Below, in pieces: positions 53,471 through 63,405 of a stretch of 64,000 nucleotides of DNA. The stretch comes from Roseovarius sp. S88 (GTDB taxonomy: Bacteria; Pseudomonadota; Alphaproteobacteria; Rhodobacterales; Rhodobacteraceae). Made by a program: the position numbers and the translations under genes. The first letter of the stretch is position 1; each line of letters starts with the position of its first letter. Below the pieces are notes generated by a model that did not search any database, was not told where the DNA came from, and saw nothing but the letters and a program-made list of their open reading frames with translations. The stretch is from assembly GCF_037023735.1 (NCBI RefSeq), contig NZ_CP146069.1, positions 2,149,501 through 2,213,500 of the forward strand. The letters are read 5' to 3'.

Positions 53471-54982
53471 TTGGACCTGATCCCATCATTCGAGGCCTTC
53501 GCAAAGGGCTATGAGGCGGGCCAGAACCAGGTCGTCTATACCAAGCTCGCGGCGGATCTTGATACGCCCGTGTCACTGATGCTCAAGCTCACCGGCGCGG
53601 CGCGGGACGCGTTTATGCTGGAGTCGGTGACCGGCGGCGAGGTGCGCGGGCGCTACTCGATCATTGGCATGAAGCCCGATCTTGTCTGGCAATGTCATGG
53701 CACCGCCAGCCGCATCAACCGACAGGCACGATATGACGCCGACGCGTTCACCGAGCTTGAGGGCGATCCGCTGGACCGCCTGCGCGATCTGATTGCGGAA
53801 AGCCGGATCGATCTGCCCGATGACCTGCCCGCCGCCAGTGCCGGGCTTTTTGGATATCTCGGCTATGACATGATCCGCTTGGTCGAGCATCTGCCGAACG
53901 TGAACCCCGATCCCCTTGGGTTGCCCGATGCGATGCTTCAGCGGCCCTCGGTGATCGCTGTTCTGGATGGGGTCAAAGGCGACGTCACAGTGGTTTCGCC
54001 TGCTTGGGTGAGCGAAGGGCAAAGCGCGCGCGCGGCCTATGCGCAGGCGGCTGAGCGTGTGATGGATGCCGTGCGCGATATGGAGCGCGCCCTGCCCCAG
54101 CAAGCGCGCGATCTGGGCGAAGCGGATGACGCGGAAGAGCCGCAGTCGAATTTCACGCGTGATGGGTACAAGGCCGCTGTCGAGACGGCCAAGGAATATA
54201 TCCGCGCAGGTGACATCTTTCAGGTGGTGCCAAGCCAGCGTTGGACGCAAAACTTCACCCGACCGCCCTTTACGCTTTACCGCAGCCTGCGGCGGACCAA
54301 CCCATCCCCCTTCATGTTCTACTTCAATTTCGGCGGGTTTCAGGTGGTGGGGGCCAGTCCGGAAATCCTTGTGCGTGTGATGGATGGCGAGGTTACGATC
54401 CGCCCTATTGCGGGTACGCGTCCACGTGGCGCGACACCAGATGAAGACAGAGCACACGAGGCAGATTTGCTGGCCGATCCCAAGGAACTGGCGGAGCACC
54501 TCATGCTACTGGATTTGGGGCGCAACGATGTGGGCCGTGTAGCCAAGATCGGCACGGTGCGTCCCACTGAAGAGTTCATCATCGAGCGTTACAGCCACGT
54601 GATGCATATCGTCTCAAACGTCGTGGGGGACTTGAGCGAGGAACATGACGCGCTCTCGGCCCTTCTGGCCGGGCTTCCGGCAGGTACGGTTTCGGGTGCA
54701 CCCAAAGTGCGGGCGATGGAGATCATTGATGAACTAGAGCCGGAAAAGCGCGGCGTCTATGGAGGCGGCGTTGGATATTTCAGCGCCGGTGGCGATATGG
54801 ATGTGTGCATCGCGCTGCGCACGGCGGTGGTGAAGGATCAAAAGCTCTACATCCAGGCCGGAGGCGGCGTGGTTTATGACAGCGATCCAGAGGCCGAATT
54901 CATGGAAACCGTGCATAAATCCAACGCCATTCGGCGCGCCGCAGCGGATGCTGCACGGTTTGACCGGGATGACAATGGCTGA
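53471..54982 (+). CDS. trpE: Anthranilate synthase component I
   Basis: A 503-residue chorismate-using enzyme (aminase side). Chorismate-binding signatures RPIAGTRPRGATPDEDRAHEADLL near residue 313, DLGRNDVGRV near 345 and GTVSGAPKVRAMEIIDELEPEKRGVYGG near 406 are complete. By family knowledge it works with TrpG to make anthranilate; feedback by Trp uses an N-terminal LLES-like motif, here visible as MLESVTGG near residue 48. The TTG at 53471 is the best start. It follows ppiD by 12 bp; the partner trpG is 4.3 kb further on. Confidence 0.95.
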   Translation: MDLIPSFEAFAKGYEAGQNQVVYTKLAADLDTPVSLMLKLTGAARDAFMLESVTGGEVRGRYSIIGMKPDLVWQCHGTASRINRQARYDADAFTELEGDPLDRLRDLIAESRIDLPDDLPAASAGLFGYLGYDMIRLVEHLPNVNPDPLGLPDAMLQRPSVIAVLDGVKGDVTVVSPAWVSEGQSARAAYAQAAERVMDAVRDMERALPQQARDLGEADDAEEPQSNFTRDGYKAAVETAKEYIRAGDIFQVVPSQRWTQNFTRPPFTLYRSLRRTNPSPFMFYFNFGGFQVVGASPEILVRVMDGEVTIRPIAGTRPRGATPDEDRAHEADLLADPKELAEHLMLLDLGRNDVGRVAKIGTVRPTEEFIIERYSHVMHIVSNVVGDLSEEHDALSALLAGLPAGTVSGAPKVRAMEIIDELEPEKRGVYGGGVGYFSAGGDMDVCIALRTAVVKDQKLYIQAGGGVVYDSDPEAEFMETVHKSNAIRRAAADAARFDRDDNG

Positions 54983-54994
54983 TCGGGCGATCCC

Positions 54995-55543
54995 GTGACC
55001 CGCGTTCTGCTCTTCAACAAACCCTACGGTGTCCTCTCGCAATTTACCGATAAAGGCACCGAGGGCAGTGCTCGCGAAACCCTTTCGGATTACATTGACG
55101 TCCCCGGAGTATACGCCGCTGGGCGTCTGGATCGCGACAGCGAGGGGCTCTTGGTTCTGACCGATAATGGACGACTTCAAGCGCGACTTTCAAATCCGCG
55201 TTTCAAAACGGAAAAAACTTATCTCGCTCAAGTCGAAGGCCTACCGGATGACGCGACGATACAGGCCTTGTGCGATGGCGTTACACTCAAGGATGGCCCG
55301 ACACGACGCGCCAAAGTTCGACAGATTGAGGCGCCAGATATCTGGGAGCGCGACCCGCCCATCCGCTACCGCAAATCTGTGCCGGACAGTTGGTTGGAAA
55401 TCACCCTATCCGAGGGGCGCAACCGGCAAGTGCGCCGCATGACGGCGCATGTGGGACATCCCACGCTCAGACTGATCCGGTGGCGGATTGGGGAGTGGAC
55501 AGTTCAAGGGCTAAAGCCGGGTCAATGGTGCGAGGCGTTCTAA
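54995..55543 (+). CDS. RluE/RsuA-type pseudouridine synthase
   Basis: A 182-residue pseudouridine synthase lacking an S4 domain, like RluE. The catalytic region is [18 protein letters not shown] near residue 46 with the Asp nucleophile, then [25 protein letters not shown] near 131. By family knowledge it modifies 23S rRNA (RluE at 2457 in E. coli). The start is GTG 54995 (12 bp after trpE). It begins the unrelated stretch separating trpE from trpG. Confidence 0.87.
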   Translation: MTRVLLFNKPYGVLSQFTDKGTEGSARETLSDYIDVPGVYAAGRLDRDSEGLLVLTDNGRLQARLSNPRFKTEKTYLAQVEGLPDDATIQALCDGVTLKDGPTRRAKVRQIEAPDIWERDPPIRYRKSVPDSWLEITLSEGRNRQVRRMTAHVGHPTLRLIRWRIGEWTVQGLKPGQWCEAF

Positions 55544-55596
55544 GAACGCCGGACCAGTCTAGTGTACCGACTGTCTTCTCACTGCGCGCAATGCAC

Positions 55597-55755
55597 TCAT
55601 GCAAAGATCAGCGCCACCACAAAACCCGCCGACATCGCAAGTACAACCCCTGCCGCGTAAGTTGTCGTTTTCACCGGCTCTTTCTTCGGCTTCATGGTCC
55701 ATTGCGACCACTTTTGATGCTTGTCAATTACGTCGGCATCGTCCCAGTAACTCAT
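55597..55755 (-). CDS. Tiny Trp-rich tail-anchored membrane protein (paralogue A), 52 residues
   Basis: A frame of 52 codons on the minus strand with GGGAG before the ATG at 55755. The N-terminal half is soluble (SYWDDADVIDKHQKWSQWT, then MKPKKEPVK), with three Trp. The C-terminal half is one hydrophobic helix (TYAAGVVLAMSAGFVVALIFA). It clearly shares the pattern YW[DE]D-x-D...KWSxWTMKPKK with the gene at 57086-57265, about 1.3 kb away in the opposite direction. The family is not recognised. It is probably anchored with the N-terminus in the cytoplasm. Confidence 0.75.
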   Translation of the reverse strand: MSYWDDADVIDKHQKWSQWTMKPKKEPVKTTTYAAGVVLAMSAGFVVALIFA

Positions 55756-55964
55756 CCCCACAACTCCCAGTACAAAACAGAATGAGACTGGAATCGTACG
55801 AGATTATGGCAGAAATGTGGCAATTATGTTGAAGCTGTGGCCGAAGGCGAAAACTACCGAATTTCACTAGGAAAACTGGCTTCAATACAAGCATATTCAC
55901 AAGATTGTCTCTAATCCGGCAAAAGTGCAATCAGGAGAACAGCCCTTCATCCGCCTTGAGCGAC

Positions 55965-56438
55965 TCAGAAACTGAAAATATCGCCGATGTTTTCGATGAT
56001 CGTTACAAGCAAAATAACGCCAGCCACCAACAACGCCATCCACCAGAAGAAATGGAAGACAATCGCGGCCACGCCAAGGCCTGTCCCGTAGACTGAATAG
56101 TGCCAGTTCTCGCGCAGCACCCCGGAGACGACTGAAAGGACAATCGCGACAATACCGAAAATGGGTGCGGCCAGTGCGACATAGCTCCAGATTGGCGGAG
56201 AAACCGCTTCCGGTTCCGGCTGCGGCAAGCCTATCAAACTGCGCCAGGCAGACCTTTTGATATCGCCCGCTATTTCGCCGATTTGCGTGCCTATTGACGG
56301 TTTGGTCTCGAACGTGGGCCCAACGATCTGCGCAAAGACCAACAGAAGGGCCATTGCGCCCGTCAAAACAGCCCAAAACCCCCATGTTCTGAGAAACTCA
56401 GGCCGATCCGGATTTGGCATGTGCATTTGACTGTCCAT
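55965..56438 (-). CDS. Hypothetical membrane protein, 157 residues
   Basis: Three predicted helices: TWGFWAVLTGAMALLLVFAQIVG near residue 18, IWSYVALAAPIFGIVAIVLSVVSGVL near 83, and VAAIVFHFFWWMALLVAGVILLVTIIENIGDIF at the C-terminus. A soluble linker about 40 residues long lies between the first two. The chosen ATG (56438, DSQMHMPNPDRPEF) gives a cleaner N-terminus than the open extension to 56534. The family is not recognised. Confidence 0.68.
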   Translation of the reverse strand: MDSQMHMPNPDRPEFLRTWGFWAVLTGAMALLLVFAQIVGPTFETKPSIGTQIGEIAGDIKRSAWRSLIGLPQPEPEAVSPPIWSYVALAAPIFGIVAIVLSVVSGVLRENWHYSVYGTGLGVAAIVFHFFWWMALLVAGVILLVTIIENIGDIFSF

Positions 56439-56659
56439 GCGTCGCTTGTGTGGACCAACTTCGGCGAAACTATGGTTTTGTAAGGAAATGTTTTGGAAAA
56501 GAACCGGCAAAACCCTGTAGTGATGCGCATGCATTGATCAATCGCCAGCTTGATGGGGCTGTCAGGCTTGACGCGACGCGGGCGAGTTCATTGGCGAAAC
56601 TGTCGACAGGGCGGCCGCCAGAACTCGGCTCGTTGACCTGCCGGCTATCGTATGCCGGT

Positions 56660-56818
56660 TTACTTCTTGTCGCGCTTTAGTCTTGCCGCCCGCAAGCGTC
56701 GGATCTTGGATTCGCGTGCTTCTTGTTCGTCCTGTATGATTTCACGTGCAGCGCGGTCTGTACGGTCTGCTCTTGATTCAGTCCTGGACGGAAGAGACTG
56801 CTTATCTGTAGAACTCAT
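56660..56818 (-). CDS. Small basic conserved protein, 52 residues
   Basis: Charged, helical and without a membrane segment: SSTDKQSLPSRTESRADRT, then RAAREIIQDEQEAR and a basic tail RLRAARLKRDKK. Proteins of this type, with an RAAREI-x2-x-E-x2-AR pattern, are common small hypotheticals in Rhodobacteraceae. ATG 56818 is favoured over the upstream in-frame ATG at 56869. The function is unknown. Confidence 0.65.
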   Translation of the reverse strand: MSSTDKQSLPSRTESRADRTDRAAREIIQDEQEARESKIRRLRAARLKRDKK

Positions 56819-57085
56819 TGCCGAAACCTTTTCAAAAAATGATTGCCGCAACGAGGCTAAATCCCTCACCTATGGCGAGAAAAATAAGGCATACTTTGTT
56901 TTCGGGTGAGTAGCAATCTACATCAACGCCATACTGAGCGAACTTCAGCGAATAGCGTTGTCATCTGCACCCCCCGAAAATGGTGTCACAGTTTTAAGTT
57001 TCAACACTCCCCTCTGCCGCCCTACATTTGACACATTTTCGTGGTTTTTAAGTCCAACTTGGCGGGGGCGCCGAGAGAGGCTGCT

Positions 57086-57265
57086 ATGGGTTATTGGGAA
57101 GACGTGGACATAAAAGATGGCCATAACAAATGGTCAGAGTGGACAATGAAGCCGAAGAAAAAACCACCGAAGCTTGATGAATTGTCGACGAAGCTATCGC
57201 ATTGCACGTCCGCATTGGTCTTTTTGACATCGGGTGTTTACGCGTACGCGCTCAATCTGGTTTAA
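57086..57265 (+). CDS. Tiny Trp-rich tail-anchored membrane protein (paralogue B), 59 residues
   Basis: 59 residues with GAGAGAGGCTGCT before ATG 57086: GYWEDVDIKDGHNKWSEWT then MKPKKKPPKLDELSTKL, and a C-terminal hydrophobic helix (CTSALVFLTSGVYAYALNLV). The first 25 residues align without gaps after position 7 to the product of 55597-55755, sharing YW, KWS-x-WTMKPKK and the acidic D-x-D. The frame continues upstream to 57041 but that lacks a ribosome site. A TTGACA at 57028-57033 could be its -35. Confidence 0.75.
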   Translation: MGYWEDVDIKDGHNKWSEWTMKPKKKPPKLDELSTKLSHCTSALVFLTSGVYAYALNLV

Positions 57266-57423
57266 CCGCCCTACCACTCCTCCGGTGCATTCATCTCCAC
57301 TGGCATTTTTTTCTTCCAGGTGGAAAGCCGTTGCTGCGAAAGAGCGTTTCGTCTCGCAAAGCACACATCCATACACTAATATTCTAGACCGCAACTTGGT
57401 TACCAAGAGACGACCCTGCGTCT

Positions 57424-59178
57424 CTACTCCTGCGACGCTTTCAGCACCGCCGACACTGGCGCCAAGGCCACCGAGGACGCCCTGTCCTGCAGGCCCCACA
57501 AGAGTAGCGCGCTGATTGTATCGGGGCGCAGGCGGCCGACCATGATGACGCCGCCCTCTTCCTGGCCTGCCCGGAACGCGGCCTGATCAAGGAACCGGCG
57601 GATAACCGTTGCCCCCTGCCCGTTGCCATCAAAATCGCGGAACACGGTCGCCGAAGGCACGCCTTCGCGGGCGGCAAGTTTCTGGGCTGTGTTCAGACCG
57701 TTGGGCCACATGACCAGCCCGTGCCCCGAGGCGAGCAGAATGGGTGCCAGTTGCGCCGCGGCCTCGCGGTTGGACTGCAACCCGGTGTCCAGCCCTTCCA
57801 TGATGCCCACAGCTTCGGGCACGGCCTCAAGATAGACGCCCATGGCCACTTCAACATCCTGGGCTGCGGCATTTTCCGGCAGGTTCGTCATGGCAAGAAC
57901 TTCTTGTCCCGCATCGCGGTATTTCTGCGCAATCTCCTTAGCCTTGGGAGAGGTCACATTCACCGCAAAGCTGATCGGGTAAGGAAAATCAGTGAAGGCT
58001 TCGGGTCCGACAAGGCTGTTGCCATCATCCATCAGGACAATGGCCATCAACGGCTTGTCTCCTTTATTTTCGAACTCAACGGCAAACCGGTCAATTGGCC
58101 TCAGATCCTCTGTTCCAAGCTCTGGCACCGCTTCGTCCTCGGGCGGCTCCAAGGCCGCCTCTTCGGTTTCAACCGGGTCGCCGACGCGCGGCAAACGGTC
58201 CGTTGTGATACCATCAGCGATGTTGCCAATCACGCTTGAGGACGCTTCCTCTGTGGCGGATTCCGCCTGTGCGAGGTCCAGAACCCGGTCCTCTTCCGGA
58301 GCAACATCTGCCTGAGCCGTCTCTTCGCTGACCTCAGGCTGCGCCGGTTCCGGTGTCGGGGTTTGTTCGATTTCTTCTGAGATCTGCGCAAGGCCAGTTT
58401 TTTCAGTGGCGGTGGTTGGTGTGTCTTCTGCCACGTCAGACGTATCGGCAACTGGATCTTGCTGAACTTCGGCTTCTGTTGCCGCCTCTTCAGTCTCAGC
58501 AGGCTCTTCAACCACAACAACGCTTTCAGAGGCGCTTTCAACGTCCGCTTCTTCGGCAACAGTATTCGATGATTGCGCAGCCGTCTCTACTTCTGCTTCT
58601 GCCTCAGTTTCGACCTCAGCCTCCGCCTGCGCCAGTTCTAGTCCGGTTTCTGCTTCCACCGGCTCAGGTGTCAAAGGTTGCGCAGGTTCGGTGGACACGC
58701 TGACGGTGTCGTCGTCTTGCGGCGCATCCGGAGCGTCGCCCTGTTCGATGGCGACGACAGGTTCATCGCCTCCCAGAGCCACACCACCTTCTTCGGTTGG
58801 CACTTCGGGTGTTTCCAGGCTGCTGTCGATCTGGCCGACTTCTGGAGCGTTGGCCGATCCCAGGTCGGACTCCGACAGAGCGGCAAGACTGCCTGGCTCT
58901 GGCGCATCTGCCTGCCCTACGGGTTCTTTAGGCGCAGATGGCTCAGGTTCCGGCAAAGACACCGCCTCGTCGCTCAAACCTTGATTGAATTCCGATCCAG
59001 CCGGCACCTCGACCTCAGCGGTCTGCGGTGCAGCGGCTGACTCCTCTGTCTTATGGTCTGCATTTCGCGCCGCATCGGTTCCGGTGTTGCCACCGCCAAC
59101 AATGACGGATGCCACAGCCAAACAGACGCCCGATACGGCCGTCCCGGAGATGAGACCTCCCAATAATCCACGAAGCAC
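57424..59178 (-). CDS. YibQ-like divergent polysaccharide deacetylase with long acidic linker
   Basis: A 584-residue protein: one N-terminal membrane helix (LRGLLGGLISGTAVSGVCLAVASVIVGG), about 330 residues of low-complexity E/A/P/V/T-rich sequence, then a C-terminal divergent polysaccharide deacetylase (DUF610) domain of about 210 residues beginning LMAIVLMDDGNSL. By family knowledge YibQ proteins resemble NodB-fold hydrolases, but the role is unclear. Here the metal-binding segments usually seen as L-P-M-E-P and N-H-M-G-S read LPENAAAQ and LDTGLQS, so catalysis is doubtful. The start is GTG 59178 with GAGGG upstream; the extension to 59283 overlaps the trpG promoter region and is rejected. 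Confidence 0.82.
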   Translation of the reverse strand: MLRGLLGGLISGTAVSGVCLAVASVIVGGGNTGTDAARNADHKTEESAAAPQTAEVEVPAGSEFNQGLSDEAVSLPEPEPSAPKEPVGQADAPEPGSLAALSESDLGSANAPEVGQIDSSLETPEVPTEEGGVALGGDEPVVAIEQGDAPDAPQDDDTVSVSTEPAQPLTPEPVEAETGLELAQAEAEVETEAEAEVETAAQSSNTVAEEADVESASESVVVVEEPAETEEAATEAEVQQDPVADTSDVAEDTPTTATEKTGLAQISEEIEQTPTPEPAQPEVSEETAQADVAPEEDRVLDLAQAESATEEASSSVIGNIADGITTDRLPRVGDPVETEEAALEPPEDEAVPELGTEDLRPIDRFAVEFENKGDKPLMAIVLMDDGNSLVGPEAFTDFPYPISFAVNVTSPKAKEIAQKYRDAGQEVLAMTNLPENAAAQDVEVAMGVYLEAVPEAVGIMEGLDTGLQSNREAAAQLAPILLASGHGLVMWPNGLNTAQKLAAREGVPSATVFRDFDGNGQGATVIRRFLDQAAFRAGQEEGGVIMVGRLRPDTISALLLWGLQDRASSVALAPVSAVLKASQE

Positions 59179-59302
59179 TGCTATTGCCCTCGTATTTGCT
59201 TTTTCTGTATCTTGCGCCTCTTGACGCTCTCGCGCAAGCCTGAACAAGTATACCGCGACTGATACCCGGGCCTCCAGCCCCAATCCGAATTGGCCAAAAC
59301 CG

Positions 59303-59884
59303 ATGCTTCTGCTGATCGATAACTATGACAGTTTTACCTATAACCTTGTGCATTACGTGGGCGAGTTGGGCGCCAACGTGGTGGTCCGGCGCAATGATGC
59401 CATTGATGTGCAAGAAGCTATGGCGCTGAAACCAGAAGGGATTCTGCTCTCACCCGGACCCTGTGATCCGGATCGCGCCGGAATTTGCCTTGCGCTGACG
59501 CAGGCAGCGGCGGAAACCCGCACACCGCTTTTGGGTGTGTGCCTCGGGCATCAGACCATCGGTCAGGTCTTTGGCGGAAATGTCATACGTCACGCTGAGA
59601 TCGTGCATGGCAAGATGGGTCAAATGCGCCACAACGGCACCGGTGTTTTTGCAGGATTGCCCTCACCATTTGAGGCGACACGCTATCATTCGCTTGTGGT
59701 TGAGCGCGACAGCTGTCCTGATTGCCTGGAAATCAATGCCGAGCTTGAGGATGGCACAATCATGGGTGTACGGCACAAAGAGTTGCCTATTCATGGTGTG
59801 CAGTTTCACCCTGAATCTATTGCCTCGGAACATGGCCATGCGCTTTTGAAGAACTTTCTTGAGACCATGCAGGTGCCCGCATGA
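59303..59884 (+). CDS. trpG: Anthranilate synthase component II (glutamine amidotransferase)
   Basis: A 193-residue class I glutamine amidotransferase. The nucleophile is in [17 protein letters not shown] near residue 79, with the catalytic His-Glu pair in [13 protein letters not shown] near residue 170. It supplies ammonia to TrpE. Its stop overlaps the trpD ATG (ATGA). The nearest upstream gene is the divergent YibQ-like gene, so trpGDC likely has its own promoter in the 124 bp between them. Confidence 0.95.
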   Translation: MLLLIDNYDSFTYNLVHYVGELGANVVVRRNDAIDVQEAMALKPEGILLSPGPCDPDRAGICLALTQAAAETRTPLLGVCLGHQTIGQVFGGNVIRHAEIVHGKMGQMRHNGTGVFAGLPSPFEATRYHSLVVERDSCPDCLEINAELEDGTIMGVRHKELPIHGVQFHPESIASEHGHALLKNFLETMQVPA

Positions 59885-60903
59885 GCGACACGCTGAAACC
59901 TCTGATTGGCGCAGCGGCGGACCGAGCGCTCACCCGCGACGAAGCGGAAGCGGCGTTCAGCGTCCTCTTTGAAGGTGAGGCCACTCCGGCGCAGATGGGC
60001 GGCCTTTTGATGGCGCTGCGCACGCGGGGCGAGACGGTAGATGAATACGCCGCCGCCGCGGCTGTGATGCGTGCGAAGTGTAACAAGGTGACAGCGCCCA
60101 AGGGGGCGATGGACATCGTCGGCACCGGGGGCGACGGTAAGGGGACTCTGAACATCTCGACCGCAACCGCCTTTGTGGTGGCGGGCGCTGGTGTGCCCGT
60201 GGCCAAGCATGGCAATCGCAATCTGAGTTCAAAATCAGGCGCAGCCGATGCGCTGACCCAGATGGGCATCAACGTGATGGTCGGCGCGGATGTGGTTGAA
60301 AAGGCTCTGGAAAGTGCCGGTATCGCCTTCATGATGGCCCCGATGCATCACCCGGCCATGGCCCATGTTGGCCCGGTGCGCGCCGAGCTTGGCACGCGCA
60401 CGATTTTTAATATTTTGGGCCCCTTGACCAACCCGGCAGGTGCTAAACGCCAACTCACGGGCGCTTTTAGCCGGAGTTTGATCCGGCCTATGGCGGAAAC
60501 TCTGGGTCGGCTTGGATCAGAACGCGCCTGGCTGGTGCATGGCGGCGATGGCACGGACGAGCTGAGCATCGCAGGCTCAAGCTGGGTGGCCGCTTTGAAC
60601 GAAGATGGCGGCGTTGAGGATCTAGAGGTGCATCCCGAGGATTTTGGCCTGCCAGTGCATCCGTTCGAAGCCATTCTTGGCGGCACGCCCGAAGACAATG
60701 GCAAGGCGCTCCGCGCACTGCTTGAGGGTGCGACTGGCGCGTATCGCGACGCTGTTTCGATGAACGCGGCGGCGGCATTGGTCATTGCGGGCAAAGCAAC
60801 GGACCTCAAATCAGGCGTCGATCTCGCCCGTGAGAGCATTGACAGTGGTGCAGCCAAGACATGCGTTGAGACGCTGGCTAAAATCACATCGGAGGCCGCA
60901 TGA
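59881..60903 (+). CDS. trpD: Anthranilate phosphoribosyltransferase
   Basis: A 340-residue enzyme transferring phosphoribose to anthranilate. The PRPP-binding [17 protein letters not shown] is near residue 80 and the anthranilate loop [21 protein letters not shown] near residue 108; DE motif FTDEL-type near 222 ([12 protein letters not shown]). Full length. ATGA overlaps join it to trpG and trpC. Confidence 0.95.
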   Translation: MSDTLKPLIGAAADRALTRDEAEAAFSVLFEGEATPAQMGGLLMALRTRGETVDEYAAAAAVMRAKCNKVTAPKGAMDIVGTGGDGKGTLNISTATAFVVAGAGVPVAKHGNRNLSSKSGAADALTQMGINVMVGADVVEKALESAGIAFMMAPMHHPAMAHVGPVRAELGTRTIFNILGPLTNPAGAKRQLTGAFSRSLIRPMAETLGRLGSERAWLVHGGDGTDELSIAGSSWVAALNEDGGVEDLEVHPEDFGLPVHPFEAILGGTPEDNGKALRALLEGATGAYRDAVSMNAAAALVIAGKATDLKSGVDLARESIDSGAAKTCVETLAKITSEAA

Positions 60904-61715
60904 GCACGCCATCCATTCTTGAAAAGATCAAAGCTTACAAGCTTGAGGAAATCGCCGCCGCCAAGGCTGCCAAGTCTTTGGAAGAGGTTACAGCTGAGGC
61001 GCAATCCGCGCCGGCCGTGCGCCCTTTCACTGATGCCCTGTTGCAAGCCAGCAAGACCGGCTTTGGCCTGATCGCCGAGATCAAAAAAGCCAGCCCATCC
61101 AAAGGCTTGATCCGAGAGGATTTTGATCCGCCCGCCTTGGCCAAGGCCTATGAGGACGGTGGTGCGGCCTGTTTGTCTGTCTTGACCGACACACCCAGCT
61201 TTCAAGGCGCGCCTGAATTTCTTGTCGCCGCAAGAGAGGCCTGCGCCCTGCCCGTTCTGCGCAAGGATTTCATGTATGACACCTATCAGGTTGCTGAGGC
61301 GCGCGCCTGGGGCGCGGATTGCATCCTGATCATCATGGCCTCGGTCGATGATGGTCAGGCGGCAGAGCTTGAGGCCGCGGCGACTGAATGGGGCATGGAT
61401 GCGCTTTTGGAAGTCCACAACGAGGAAGAGCTGGAGCGCGCGGCGCGTCTCACCTCCACAATGATTGGCATCAACAACCGCGACCTCAACACGTTCGAAA
61501 CCTCACTGGATGTCACCAAGCGATTGTCCAAACTCGTGCCAGAGGATCGCATGATCGTCACGGAAAGCGGGCTCTTTGAGCCAGAAGACCTGGCCGATCT
61601 GGCGCGCTACGGCGCGCGCGCCTTCTTGATTGGTGAATCTCTCATGCGACAGGACGATGTGACCACCGCCACGCGCCGTATTCTGTCCGCCGCTCCGGCC
61701 CCAAGGGGGCTTTGA
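60900..61715 (+). CDS. trpC: Indole-3-glycerol phosphate synthase
   Basis: A 271-residue TIM-barrel synthase. Catalytic [13 protein letters not shown] near residue 56 and [12 protein letters not shown] near 94, [27 protein letters not shown] near 119, [11 protein letters not shown] near 186, and the closing [11 protein letters not shown] near 218. It overlaps trpD by 4 bp and its stop is joined to the moaC start. Confidence 0.95.
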   Translation: MSTPSILEKIKAYKLEEIAAAKAAKSLEEVTAEAQSAPAVRPFTDALLQASKTGFGLIAEIKKASPSKGLIREDFDPPALAKAYEDGGAACLSVLTDTPSFQGAPEFLVAAREACALPVLRKDFMYDTYQVAEARAWGADCILIIMASVDDGQAAELEAAATEWGMDALLEVHNEEELERAARLTSTMIGINNRDLNTFETSLDVTKRLSKLVPEDRMIVTESGLFEPEDLADLARYGARAFLIGESLMRQDDVTTATRRILSAAPAPRGL

Positions 61716-62191
61716 TGGCGGATCTCACGCATTTCGACGGCAAGGGCGACGCCCATATGGTCGATGTCTCGGACAAGGCCGTCACGGACCGCATCGCCGT
61801 AGCCGAAGGTCATGTGAAAATGGCCGCGCAAACTTTTGATATCATTGCAGAAGGCCGCGCCAAGAAGGGCGATGTTCTATCCGTGGCGCGGCTGGCGGGG
61901 ATCATGGGGGCCAAGAAAACACCCGAACTCATCCCGCTTTGCCATCCCTTGCCCATCACCAAGGTTGCGGTTGAACTGACACTCGATCCCGACCTGCCCG
62001 GCGTGCGAATAGAGGCAACGGTCAAAACGACCGGGCAAACCGGCGTCGAGATGGAGGCATTGACCGCCGTGAGCACTGCTGCGCTGACCGTCTATGACAT
62101 GGTCAAGGCCGTGGACAAAGAGATGGACATCGGCGGCATTCGGGTGTTGCTCAAGGATGGCGGCAAATCGGGACGATTTGAGGCCAGATGA
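61715..62191 (+). CDS. moaC: Cyclic pyranopterin monophosphate synthase MoaC
   Basis: A 158-residue enzyme of the first steps of molybdenum cofactor synthesis, together with Moa[50 protein letters not shown] (the conserved CHPL) and [27 protein letters not shown] are all typical. The ATG overlaps the trpC stop by one base (TGATG). Linking trp and Moco genes in one operon is typical of Alphaproteobacteria. Confidence 0.95.
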   Translation: MADLTHFDGKGDAHMVDVSDKAVTDRIAVAEGHVKMAAQTFDIIAEGRAKKGDVLSVARLAGIMGAKKTPELIPLCHPLPITKVAVELTLDPDLPGVRIEATVKTTGQTGVEMEALTAVSTAALTVYDMVKAVDKEMDIGGIRVLLKDGGKSGRFEAR

Positions 62192-63360
62192 TCACCGTCT
62201 CCGAAGCTTTGGACCATCTCTTTGCGCTGGTCTCTCCTCTTGAACCCGAGACTGTGCCCTTGGCGCAGGCCGGTGGACGCGTGCTGGTCAAACCGGCCGT
62301 GGCGCGGCGTGACCAGCCACCTTTCGATGGCTCGGCCATGGATGGCTATGCTGTACGGGATGAAGACGCAGACCCCGGAGCATCCCTGACGGTCATTGGC
62401 GAAGCTGCAGCCGGGCATCGGTTTGGCGGAAGTATTGGCCCAGGTCAGACCGTGCGCATTTTCACCGGCGCCCCGGTGCCTAAGGGGGCATCGCGGGTTG
62501 TCATACAAGAAGACGTGACCCGCAACGGAGATCAGATCACACTAGGCTCCAAACTCGACGCCAAAACCCATATCCGTCCGGCAGGCAGCGATTTCAAAAT
62601 CGGCGACAGTCTGGATGCGCCAAGACGGCTTAGCCCCTCGGATGTCGCCCTGCTGGCCTCAATGAATATCGCGCAAGTCGAGGTGACGCGCAAACCGCGC
62701 GTCGCGTTGATTTCCACCGGGGATGAGCTGGTGATGCCCGGCGAAACCCCGTCGCCGGATCAGATCATCGCGTCCAACACCTTTGGCCTCAAGGCGCTAC
62801 TGGATCAGCTTGGCGCGGAACCCCGTGTTCTTCCCATCGCAAGGGACACACGATCCTCTTTGGAAATGGCCTTTGAACTGGCCGAAGGGGCCGATCTGGT
62901 GGTGACCATTGGCGGAGCATCGGTGGGCGATCATGATCTGGTGGGCGATGTCGCGCAGGACCTTGGAATGCAGCAGGCGTTTTACAAGGTGGCGATGCGC
63001 CCTGGCAAGCCGCTGATGGCCGGGCAAATGGGCGATGCGGCGATGCTGGGCCTTCCGGGCAATCCGGTCTCAGCCATGGTGTGTGGTCATGTATTCATGG
63101 CCCCGATGATCCGAGTCATGCTTGGTTTGCCTGCCTGCCCTGCCCCGAGACAGACGGCGCGGCTAGGCTGTGATATGCTGAAGGGTGGCCCGCGTGAGCA
63201 CTACATGCGCGCAGCTTTGGACGATGGGGAAATCGTACCAGAAGGACGGCAAGACAGCAGTCTGCTTAGCCTGCTGGCCCATGCAGATGTGCTCTTGGTC
63301 CGTCCAGCCGAAGATCCGCCTCGTCAAAAAGGCGATCAGGTCGAATACATCGCACTTTAA
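62188..63360 (+). CDS. moeA: Molybdopterin molybdenumtransferase MoeA
   Basis: A 390-residue enzyme inserting molybdate into adenylylated molybdopterin. The MoeA_N region has [17 protein letters not shown] near residue 49; the MPT-binding domain has [23 protein letters not shown] near 176, [13 protein letters not shown] near 241 and [29 protein letters not shown] near 270. Its start overlaps moaC (ATGA). The C-terminal IV domain closes it. It is upstream of lexA. Confidence 0.94.
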   Translation: MITVSEALDHLFALVSPLEPETVPLAQAGGRVLVKPAVARRDQPPFDGSAMDGYAVRDEDADPGASLTVIGEAAAGHRFGGSIGPGQTVRIFTGAPVPKGASRVVIQEDVTRNGDQITLGSKLDAKTHIRPAGSDFKIGDSLDAPRRLSPSDVALLASMNIAQVEVTRKPRVALISTGDELVMPGETPSPDQIIASNTFGLKALLDQLGAEPRVLPIARDTRSSLEMAFELAEGADLVVTIGGASVGDHDLVGDVAQDLGMQQAFYKVAMRPGKPLMAGQMGDAAMLGLPGNPVSAMVCGHVFMAPMIRVMLGLPACPAPRQTARLGCDMLKGGPREHYMRAALDDGEIVPEGRQDSSLLSLLAHADVLLVRPAEDPPRQKGDQVEYIAL

Positions 63361-63390
63361 CCGAGTAGCGTTCAGGTCTTGCCACGCCAC

Positions 63391-63399
63391 TTATCCACA
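63391..63399 (+). promoter_or_regulatory. Perfect DnaA-box match upstream of the lexA promoter
   Basis: TTATCCACA at 63391-63399 is identical to the canonical 9-mer DnaA box. It is 7 bp upstream of the -35 hexamer of lexA. A single box can occur by chance, so a regulatory function (DnaA-linked control of lexA) is only a possibility. Confidence 0.4.
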
Positions 63400-63405
63400 G
63401 GCCTG

